64,000 nucleotides of DNA from positions 682,001-746,000 of the forward strand of contig NZ_JAIVMG010000001.1 of assembly GCF_020177335.1 (NCBI RefSeq), given 5' to 3'. The position numbers and the translations under genes are program-made. Origin of the DNA: Stappia indica. Its GTDB lineage: Bacteria; Pseudomonadota; Alphaproteobacteria; Rhizobiales; Stappiaceae. The notes under the pieces are model-generated. The model made no database searches. It was not told the DNA's origin and worked only from the letters and a program-made list of their open reading frames with translations. Numbering within the stretch: the stretch's first letter is position 1; the number at the start of each line of letters is the position of its first letter. Shown piece by piece: positions 1 to 8,979 of the stretch.

Positions 1-727
1 CCGCAGGCGCATGCGGACCATCACCGATGTCATGGAAATTCGGGGCGATCTCGTGGAGCTTGTAGGCCACGGCGGTCACGAAATCGAACCCGTAGACGCC
101 ATCGAGCACGCCGCGCTCAAGCGCCTGATACACTTCGCCCGCCGCCATCGGCACAGCGATACCGCCAAAGCTCTCGATCACATCGGTGGCCACACCATAG
201 GCGCGGATTTTCTTGCCCTTGAGATCGGCAAGCGAGGTGATCGGCTCACGCAGGATCAGCGGCGCGTAGTTCCAGTTGGTCCAGTAAAGCACCTTGGAGC
301 GATGCCGATCTTCCCATTCCTGGCGCAGCGGCGCGAAGTTTTCGTACACGTCGCGGCACACCAGCTGCAATTCATCGGCGCGCTCCATGCGGAAATACCA
401 TTCAAGCCCGCGGGTGACCGGCAGTTCGGCCTGGTAATAGCCCGGCGAAATCAGGGTTGCGTCGCTCGTCCCATCGCGCACCGCGCCAAGATGCTCGCCC
501 ACCTTGTTGAGGCTTCCGGCCCAGTAATATTTCATACCGATTTCGCCGTTGGTGCGCTTCTCCAGTTCCTCAAAGAACCAGCGATCAATCCAGGACGGTC
601 CGGCGGTTTCGCTCACATAGCTGTCGAATTTCAGCGATGTCGCCGCATGCGCCAAACCGGGCAGGCTCGAGAGAATTCCGGCTCCAGCCAGTGCACCCGT
701 CGCTTTCAGAAAATCACGTCTTCTCAT
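1..727 (-). CDS. TRAP transporter substrate-binding protein, DctP family (3' end outside window)
   Basis: The reading frame starts at the ATG at 727-725 and stays open to the window edge, so the C-terminus is missing. It begins MRRRDFLKATGALAGAG, a twin-arginine signal (RRDFLK) with an AHA-type cleavage site near residue 28, so the protein should be exported folded. The body has DctP features such as LADLKGKKIRAYG followed by a segment on protein choice (YQALERGVLDGVYGFD). DctP proteins bind organic acids in the periplasm for a TRAP permease. It lies 58 bases downstream of an acyl-CoA synthetase in the same orientation, so a carboxylate that is later activated to a CoA ester is a reasonable guess. 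The permease genes are not in the window and presumably lie to the left. Confidence 0.85.
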   Translation of the reverse strand, partial: MRRRDFLKATGALAGAGILSSLPGLAHAATSLKFDSYVSETAGPSWIDRWFFEELEKRTNGEIGMKYYWAGSLNKVGEHLGAVRDGTSDATLISPGYYQAELPVTRGLEWYFRMERADELQLVCRDVYENFAPLRQEWEDRHRSKVLYWTNWNYAPLILREPITSLADLKGKKIRAYGVATDVIESFGGIAVPMAAGEVYQALERGVLDGVYGFDFVTAVAYKLHEIAPNFHDIGDGPHAPA

Positions 728-785
728 GGCGTTTTCTCCTCCAGTGAGACCGAGCTCCTCCGGCCCGGTTCTCTTGTTTTCCGGT

Positions 786-2297
786 TCACACCGGTGTCGT
801 CCCAGATCCAGCCTGGGTTCTGAGCTCCGTTTTCAGAATTTTGCCATAGCTGTTCTTGGGCAGATCCTTGACGAACTCGTAGTGTTTGGGCCGCTTGAAC
901 GCCGCAATATGCTGACGGCACCAACTGTCGAGCTCCGATATGCTGACACTGCGCCCTTGTTCGAAGACGACATAGGCGACCACCTGTTCGCCCCAGTCCG
1001 GTTCCGGCACGCCGATCACGGCAGCCTCGAACACGGCCGGGTGACGCAGCAGCGTTTCCTCGACTTCCCGGGGATAGATATTCGTCCCTCCGGAGATGAT
1101 CACATCCTTCGAGCGGTCGGTGAGGTAAAGAAACCCGTCCTCGTCCAGATGCCCGAGATCTCCCGTATGCAGCCATCCGTCTTTCAGGGCGTCCGCGCTG
1201 GCCTGCGCGTTCTTCCAGTAGCCCTTCATGACGGTCGGTCCCTTGACGCAAATCTCGCCCGTGCCCCCCGGCGGCAAAGGCGCTCCGTCCGCACCGAGCA
1301 CCGCGAGCGTGACGGCCCCCTGTGCGATCCCCACCGAGGCGCGGCGCGCCTGCCAGCGTGGATGGGACTGGTCCGCGACCAGGTCCCGTCCAAGGGCGGA
1401 GATCGTCATCGGCGTTTCGCCCTGACCGTAGATCTGGACGAAGCGGGGGCCATAACACGCAAGGGCTTCGTTGATGTCGTTGGCGTACATCGGCCCCCCG
1501 CCATAGATGATCGTCCGAATGCCCTCGCCGGAATATCCTTGCGCTTTCGAGACCGCGATCAGCCGCTTGACCATTGTCGGAGCCGCAAAGAAAACGAGCT
1601 GGCCCCGTGTTCTGGCAAGGTCAATGATCTCCTCACTGTCGAACCCATGGGATGCGGGAACGAGATGGGCGCCACCGGCGCGAATTTGCGCGAACATATA
1701 AAGCCCCGCCCCATGCGACATCGGCGCGGCGTAGAGCATATGATCATCAGACTGCGCGCAATCCACGTCCAAGGCGTAGCAAAGGGTCATCTGGCGCAGG
1801 TTGTCATGGCTCAGCATCACGCCCTTCGGGGTTCCTGTCGTCCCGGAGGTGTAGAACAGCCATGCGAGATCCTGCCCCTCGACAGGCGCGGGAGCCGTGA
1901 TCTTCTCATCCCGCGCACCGGATGCACTCAGGGGTGTCTCGTTGATGTCCGGCTGATCGGCAAAGACCGTACCGCTTTGCGTGAAAACCGCCTTGGCTTG
2001 CGAATCCCGAATGATCCATTCGGCTTCGAGCGGGTGAAGCTTGCAATTGATCGGCACCACCACGGCGCCAAGCCACCAACAGGCATGAAGCAGTTCGATG
2101 TATTCAGGGGCATTCTTGGCAAAAATCGCCAGCCTGTCGCCCGCCTGAACGTCGTGTTCGGCGCGCAACCAGGCGGCTCGGTTGCAGGTCGACTGCAGGA
2201 GCTCGGCATAGGTTTGACGCAATGCGTCGCCCTCATAAAGGGCTGGACGGTTCGGCCATGACAAGGCTGTCTGATACAGCCAGTTTGCGATGTTCAT
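786..2297 (-). CDS. acyl-CoA synthetase (AMP-forming, class I adenylate-forming family)
   Basis: The 503-residue protein activates a carboxylic acid with ATP and CoA. The P-loop-like motif YTSGTTGTPKG is at residues 149-159, the middle motif is GQGETPMT, and the C-terminal lid carries TGDLG, DRSKDVIISGGTNIYPREVE and the catalytic lysine in LPKNSYGKILK. The length fits medium/long-chain or aromatic acyl-CoA ligases of this family; the exact substrate cannot be read. The gene lies 28 bases behind the thiolase and 58 bases ahead of a TRAP binding-protein gene on the same strand, which suggests uptake, activation and thiolytic cleavage of one acid. Confidence 0.9.
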   Translation of the reverse strand: MNIANWLYQTALSWPNRPALYEGDALRQTYAELLQSTCNRAAWLRAEHDVQAGDRLAIFAKNAPEYIELLHACWWLGAVVVPINCKLHPLEAEWIIRDSQAKAVFTQSGTVFADQPDINETPLSASGARDEKITAPAPVEGQDLAWLFYTSGTTGTPKGVMLSHDNLRQMTLCYALDVDCAQSDDHMLYAAPMSHGAGLYMFAQIRAGGAHLVPASHGFDSEEIIDLARTRGQLVFFAAPTMVKRLIAVSKAQGYSGEGIRTIIYGGGPMYANDINEALACYGPRFVQIYGQGETPMTISALGRDLVADQSHPRWQARRASVGIAQGAVTLAVLGADGAPLPPGGTGEICVKGPTVMKGYWKNAQASADALKDGWLHTGDLGHLDEDGFLYLTDRSKDVIISGGTNIYPREVEETLLRHPAVFEAAVIGVPEPDWGEQVVAYVVFEQGRSVSISELDSWCRQHIAAFKRPKHYEFVKDLPKNSYGKILKTELRTQAGSGTTPV

Positions 2298-2325
2298 GAT
2301 CTTGTCGGTCTTTGGATTGTCTGTG

Positions 2326-3501
2326 TCAGGCGCGGTCGGCCTTCAAAACCGTCGCATAGTTGGCGACGGCGGCCCCACCCATGTTAAAGGCCAGGCCCCA
2401 TTCCGCGCCTTCGCGCTGGATCGCGCCTGCGCGCCCCGTCAATTGCCGGAACCCCAGTGCAAGCATGGAAACGCCGGTGGCTCCGACCGGGTGGCCCTTG
2501 GCCTTGAGGCCGCCGGACAGGTTCACCGGCGTACGGCCGTCCGCATAAACCGTTCCCTCAGCCAGAGCGCGGGCGCCCTGCCCTTTTTGAGCAAGGCCCA
2601 TTGCTTCGTAGATCAGCAATTCGGCGGGCGTGAAACAATCGTGCACCTCGGCGAAATCGAGATCGGAAACGTCGATCCCCGCCGCCTTGTAGGCCATCTG
2701 AATGGCCCGCTCCGGGCCTTCAAAGTCCAGGAATTCACGGCGGCTCATCGGCAGGAAATCGGAGACATGTTCGGCAGCGGCCACCAGAACCCGCGCCGAC
2801 GCATCCGCCGCATGGGCCTGGTCCGAGCTCAACACGATTGCGGCGGCGCCGTCCGTGACCAGAGAACAGTCGCTCAGCCGAAGCGGCGGCGCGATCAGGG
2901 GGTTTTTCTCGCTCACCTCACGACAAAATTCATAGGGCAATGCCTTGTGCATCTGCGCCAGGGGATTTTTCATCGCGTTTTCGTGGTTCTTGGCGGCAAT
3001 CCGCGCAAACGTGTCGGCGGGATCGCCATAGCGTTCGCCATAGCGCGCCGCCGCGATGGCGAACACCTGAGGAAAACTCAAGCCCGCCTCGGCCTCATCT
3101 CCCTGATATCCGGCCCCTGCCAGGGCGGCGGTGACATCCGGCGTCGAGCGATGGGTCATCTTCTCCGCGCCCACGACCAAGACATTTCGGGCGCGCCCGC
3201 CGCGAATGGCATTCAGGCCGGCGTGGAACGCCGCCGCCCCCGAGGCGCAGGCATTTTCGCAGCGCGCGGCAGGCGTGAAGCGCAGATCGGGATGAGCTTG
3301 CAGGATCAGGGACGACGCAAAACCATCTGGCACCAGTCCCGAATTGAAATGCCCCAGAAACACCGCATCAATCTCGGCAGGAGGGATCTGAGCCTCCTCC
3401 AAAGCCTCACGGGTCGCCTCGACGACCAGGTCCTCAAGGCTTTGTTCCAAACGGCCAAAACGGGTGTGACCGGAACCGGTGATGTAAATGTCTGTGTTCA
3501 T
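2326..3501 (-). CDS. thiolase family protein (SCP-x / acetyl-CoA acetyltransferase-like)
   Basis: This is a 391-residue thiolase. The nucleophile is C85 in ENACASG, and the C-terminal motifs are HDCFTPAE and KAKGHPVGATG, as in the SCP-x/nonspecific lipid transfer branch rather than classic PhaA. The start at 3501 is chosen because a perfect AGGAGG lies seven bases upstream; an upstream extension of 17 codons lacks a site. It is the first gene of a minus-strand operon with the acyl-CoA synthetase and the TRAP binding protein, divergent from the PAS-LuxR regulator, and probably controlled through the TACGTA repeats at 3560-3588. SCP-x thiolases often act on branched or bulky 3-ketoacyl-CoAs; the substrate here is unknown. 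Confidence 0.88.
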   Translation of the reverse strand: MNTDIYITGSGHTRFGRLEQSLEDLVVEATREALEEAQIPPAEIDAVFLGHFNSGLVPDGFASSLILQAHPDLRFTPAARCENACASGAAAFHAGLNAIRGGRARNVLVVGAEKMTHRSTPDVTAALAGAGYQGDEAEAGLSFPQVFAIAAARYGERYGDPADTFARIAAKNHENAMKNPLAQMHKALPYEFCREVSEKNPLIAPPLRLSDCSLVTDGAAAIVLSSDQAHAADASARVLVAAAEHVSDFLPMSRREFLDFEGPERAIQMAYKAAGIDVSDLDFAEVHDCFTPAELLIYEAMGLAQKGQGARALAEGTVYADGRTPVNLSGGLKAKGHPVGATGVSMLALGFRQLTGRAGAIQREGAEWGLAFNMGGAAVANYATVLKADRA

Positions 3502-3559
3502 GCAATTTCCTCCTGGCACTAGGCTCAGAAAAAAAACGCATGGCAGCAACACGTGTATT

Positions 3560-3588
3560 TACGTAGAAATCTACGTAGAAATTACGTA
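3560..3588. promoter_or_regulatory. three phased TACGTA palindromes, candidate operator
   Basis: TACGTA occurs at 3560-3565, 3572-3577 and 3583-3588, so the repeats start 12 and 11 bases apart, about one helical turn. The linkers are nearly identical (GAAATC, GAAAT). A CACGTG palindrome lies just before at 3550-3555. The array sits between the divergent thiolase (start 3501) and regulator (start 3619) genes. FixJ-type LuxR regulators bind TAMGTA-like cores, and the adjacent regulator has a FixJ-like helix, so autoregulation and control of the thiolase operon are inferred. Confidence 0.6.
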
Positions 3589-3618
3589 GACGCCTATGCA
3601 GCGAAGGCGGGAGGCCAG

Positions 3619-4185
3619 ATGAGCTACGATCAGATTTCCGAGGCAGACCTCGATCTCACCGGCTTCATGGATGCTCCGATCGGCCTGATGGTGCTGTCCA
3701 ATCGCGTCATTCGACGGGTCAATACGGAGATCGAACGGATCTTCGGATGGACACGGGACGAGCTTGAGGGGCAGTCCATCCGGATCCTTTACCCATCAAG
3801 TGTTGACTACGAGAAGACCGGCGCAAAGTGGCAACGGTGGCTCAAGGGCCAACCGCGCTATGTGGATGAGCGGTTCATGCAATGCCGCAGCGGGGAGATC
3901 ATATGGACCCGCGCCGCCGGTCGGACGTTGACCCCGGACGATCCCTTTCGGCTGATGGTCTGGACCTTTGAACATCTGGAAAACAGACCGGCGACATCGG
4001 CCACATTGACCCCGCGCGAGCGCGAGGTCGCGCGATATATCGTCAATGGCTACACCAGCAAGGAGACGGGGCAAGCCATGGGCATTTCCCCGCGCACGGT
4101 CGAGGTCCACCGCAGCTCCGTCATGAAAAAACTCGATGTCCACAACGCAGCCGAACTGGTCGCCAAGATGATTGTCCAGAGCTGA
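3619..4185 (+). CDS. PAS domain-containing LuxR (FixJ-like) transcriptional regulator
   Basis: The 188-residue protein has an N-terminal PAS domain (about residues 15-120, with NRVIRRVNTEIERIFGWTRDELEGQ and the RSGEIIWTRAAGR strand) and a C-terminal LuxR/GerE helix-turn-helix (LTPREREVARYIVNGYTSKE, then ISPRTVEVHRSSVMKKL). The recognition region matches FixJ closely, but there is no receiver domain, so the input is probably a ligand bound by PAS rather than phosphorylation. The start at 3619 follows GGGAGG by five bases; a longer frame to 3553 would run through the palindromic operator. It is divergent from the thiolase operon and is its likely regulator. Confidence 0.85.
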   Translation: MSYDQISEADLDLTGFMDAPIGLMVLSNRVIRRVNTEIERIFGWTRDELEGQSIRILYPSSVDYEKTGAKWQRWLKGQPRYVDERFMQCRSGEIIWTRAAGRTLTPDDPFRLMVWTFEHLENRPATSATLTPREREVARYIVNGYTSKETGQAMGISPRTVEVHRSSVMKKLDVHNAAELVAKMIVQS

Positions 4186-4194
4186 ACACTGGCC

Positions 4195-6939
4195 TCACCA
4201 ATTCTCGCGCTGCCCGATGCGGCGCGCGGAACGGCGTTTCGCGGAGACCGCCAACCACACCTGCCCCAGCCCCAGAACGGCAAGACCGGCGCAAAGGGGC
4301 AAAGCCAGATGCGACAGGTGGAGCGGCTGGAGCGCCATGACATCGGACAACCCGGGAAGGTAGAACGCGGCGGCGAGCAGCCCCGCGCACACCCCCAGCG
4401 CCGCCCACACGAAGGGGTTTCGGGTGACGCTGTTGCGCAGCCTTCCCTCGTCGCGCGCCCGCATGTTGAACACATGCAGCAACTGACAGACCGCCAGGGC
4501 CAGGAAGGCGATTGTCACCGCCTGCGACGAGGCCAGCTCGAACACGTGAAGCGCCGCCCAATAGACGGAAAGGGTCGCCAGCGTGACCAGCAAGCCGAAA
4601 ACGACGATATCCAGCCATTGCACACGCCCGATGATCGGCTCTTCGGGGCTGCGCGGCGGGCGTTTCATGACCCTTCTGTCGCCTTCGCCAAGCCCCAGCG
4701 CAAAGGCCGGGAACACATCCGTCACCAGGTTGAGAAACAGGATCTGCAAGGGAAGCAACGGGGCGGGCAGACCTGCCGCGATCGCCAGCCCGACCACCAG
4801 GATTTCGCTGAAGTTGCAGGACATCAGATAGATCACGAAGCGGCGAATGTTGGAAAAGATCACCCGCCCCTGGCGCATCGCGGCGATGATCGAGGCAAAC
4901 GCATCGTCCCTCAGGATCATATCCGCCGCATCGCGCGCCACCTGCGTGCCCCTTTGCCCCATCGCCACACCGATATCGGCCTTCTTCAGCGCCGGCGCGT
5001 CGTTCACACCGTCGCCGGTCATGGCAACGACATGGCCTGAGGACTGATAGGCCTCGACAAGGCGCAGCTTGGTTTCCGGCGAAACCCGCGCGAACACGTC
5101 GACCGCCATCAGGTCCGGCCCCGAGCGCCGGTCGGCGGTGTCGCTCCCCAGTTCGGCCAACTCGCGCCCGGACAGGGCGAGGATAGCGCCTTCCTCTCCC
5201 AATCCGGCCTGCCGGGCAATCTCGGTCGCCGTGGCCGGATGGTCGCCGGTCATCATGACCACGCGCACCCCGGCCCCCCGGCTCTGGCGGATCGCGGCCG
5301 GCACATCCGCACGCAAGGGATCGAGCAGGCGGACGAAGCCGACCAGAACCAGATCCTCCTCCAGACGCCCGGCACCGGCGTCGCCTTCCACGAAAGCGAG
5401 CCCGATCAGGCGAAATCCGCGCCTGGCGGCCTCCTCGATGCGCGCCAGCCAATCCGCACGGTCCGCTTCGGTCAGCACCTTGACGCCGGTCTCCGTCAGA
5501 ACCCGAGTTGCCTCGCGAAGAACCCGCTCCGGCACGCCCTTGATCGCCGCAAAGCCCCCGCCCTGACCGGAGTGCTGACTGACCATCAGGCCGGTGTCCG
5601 GATCGAACGGGCGCATGTCGTGCAAGGGATAGGCCTGGCCGAGCGCTGCGGGAGAAACACCGGCCTGCTCCGCCGCCTGCAACAACGCCACCTCCATCGG
5701 GTCGCCAACGCCGGCCTGTGGCGCCGTCTGCTCCCGTGTCCCGAGTTCGGCGGTGTTGCAAAGCGCCCCGATCTCCAGCGCCCGTTTCAACAACGGGTCG
5801 GCGGTCGCGGCCCCGGCGTTGATCTCCGCCACATCGTGCCCGTGAAGAAGGTAACCGCTCACCTCCATCCGGTTCTCCGTCAGGGTGCCGGTCTTGTCGG
5901 TGAGGATGATGGTGGTTGCCCCCAGGGTCTCGACCGCCGCCAGCCGTTCGATCAGGGCGTTGCGCCGGGCAAGGCGCAGCATGCCGCGCGCCAGCGCCAG
6001 GGTCGCCACCACCGGCAAGCCCTCCGGGACGGCGGCAACGGCAAGGGCAATCGCGGTTTGCGCCATGTCGGTCAGCGCCAGCCCATGCAGGTACCCGGCA
6101 AGCGCAATCAGTGCCGAGAGCGCGACCGTCACCCAGACCAGCGTCTCGCCGAGCCGGTCCAGACGTTTCTCCAGGGGCCGCTTGTCCGCCTCGGTCGATT
6201 GGGCCAGCTCCGCGATCCGCCCCACCTCGGTTTCCGGTCCGATCATCGCCACAACGCCGATGCCGGTACCGCGCATGACGGCCGTGCCCTTGAAGGCCAT
6301 GTTGGTCCGGTCATGAAGCACCGTATCGACGGCCAGCGCATCGGTGGATTTGCTGATCGGCGCGGATTCCCCGGTCAGGGCAGACTCGTTGCAGCGCAGG
6401 TCGGCGCAGTCCAGCAACCGCAGATCCGCCGGTACGGTGTCGCCACTTTCCAGAATGACGATATCGCCGGGGGTCAGATTCTGGACCGGCAGTATTCGCG
6501 AGCGCCCGTCCCGCCGCGCCCGCGCCGTCACCGCCGTCATCCGAAACAGCGCTTCCATCGACCGGATTGCATTCAGACTGGTGGTGAAACCGATTGCGGT
6601 GTTGATGACCAGCACGCTCAGGATCGCGATGGCTTCGGCCAGATCGCCCGAAAGGATCGAGACCGCCGCGGCACCGGCCAAAAGCCAGACGATCACGCTG
6701 CGGAACTGGTCGAGCAACAGCGACAGCCACCCGCGCCGCGCCGCACGGGCAATCGCGTTCTTGCCATAGTGCCGTTGCCGGGCCTGGGCCTCGCCCGCGC
6801 TCAACCCGAGATCGGCATCGGCGCCGAGCTTTCGCAGAACCTCCTCAGGGGGATCGGCGTGAACCGTTGAACGGCTTTCAAGATCGGCGACCACGCCCTC
6901 CCCTTTCCGTTTTGTATTCAAGACCTTGGGGCGCGTCAT
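4195..6939 (-). CDS. cation-translocating P-type ATPase (P2 type)
   Basis: This 914-residue membrane pump has the P-type hallmarks: TGES in the actuator domain, the phosphorylation site DKTGTLTENRM near residue 350, and the hinge MTGDGVNDAPALKKADIGVAMG near residue 640. The PEGLP motif in the fourth membrane helix and the C-terminal cation-ATPase membrane domain place it in the P2 (SERCA/PMR1-like) group, probably moving Ca2+ or another divalent or monovalent cation. Its ATG directly follows the ftsH stop codon, so the two genes are co-transcribed, very likely from the FNR-box promoter ahead of ftsH. Ion specificity cannot be settled by reading. Its end is nine bases from that of the convergent LuxR gene. 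Confidence 0.9.
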   Translation of the reverse strand: MTRPKVLNTKRKGEGVVADLESRSTVHADPPEEVLRKLGADADLGLSAGEAQARQRHYGKNAIARAARRGWLSLLLDQFRSVIVWLLAGAAAVSILSGDLAEAIAILSVLVINTAIGFTTSLNAIRSMEALFRMTAVTARARRDGRSRILPVQNLTPGDIVILESGDTVPADLRLLDCADLRCNESALTGESAPISKSTDALAVDTVLHDRTNMAFKGTAVMRGTGIGVVAMIGPETEVGRIAELAQSTEADKRPLEKRLDRLGETLVWVTVALSALIALAGYLHGLALTDMAQTAIALAVAAVPEGLPVVATLALARGMLRLARRNALIERLAAVETLGATTIILTDKTGTLTENRMEVSGYLLHGHDVAEINAGAATADPLLKRALEIGALCNTAELGTREQTAPQAGVGDPMEVALLQAAEQAGVSPAALGQAYPLHDMRPFDPDTGLMVSQHSGQGGGFAAIKGVPERVLREATRVLTETGVKVLTEADRADWLARIEEAARRGFRLIGLAFVEGDAGAGRLEEDLVLVGFVRLLDPLRADVPAAIRQSRGAGVRVVMMTGDHPATATEIARQAGLGEEGAILALSGRELAELGSDTADRRSGPDLMAVDVFARVSPETKLRLVEAYQSSGHVVAMTGDGVNDAPALKKADIGVAMGQRGTQVARDAADMILRDDAFASIIAAMRQGRVIFSNIRRFVIYLMSCNFSEILVVGLAIAAGLPAPLLPLQILFLNLVTDVFPAFALGLGEGDRRVMKRPPRSPEEPIIGRVQWLDIVVFGLLVTLATLSVYWAALHVFELASSQAVTIAFLALAVCQLLHVFNMRARDEGRLRNSVTRNPFVWAALGVCAGLLAAAFYLPGLSDVMALQPLHLSHLALPLCAGLAVLGLGQVWLAVSAKRRSARRIGQRENW

Positions 6940-8844
<1,905 letters not shown>

Positions 8845-8907
8845 ATTGCCACGCTCGCACCTCAGCTATCGCAGCCTAAACCCTCGCAAATCGCTCGCTC
8901 AAGGTCG

Positions 8908-8921
8908 TTGATGCAGGTCAA
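8908..8921 (-). promoter_or_regulatory. FNR/FixK-type box upstream of ftsH
   Basis: The sequence TTGAT-GCAG-GTCAA fits the FNR consensus TTGAT-N4-ATCAA with one mismatch. Its centre is 70 bases upstream of the ftsH ATG; placed at -41.5 it predicts a transcript start near 8873 and a TTTAGG -10 element at 8880-8875. Confidence 0.65.
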
Positions 8922-8979
8922 GGGCGGCAATCGGGCCCCTTCTGGAAAGACCAGGTTGCGGCATCGGCATTCGGCCTTG

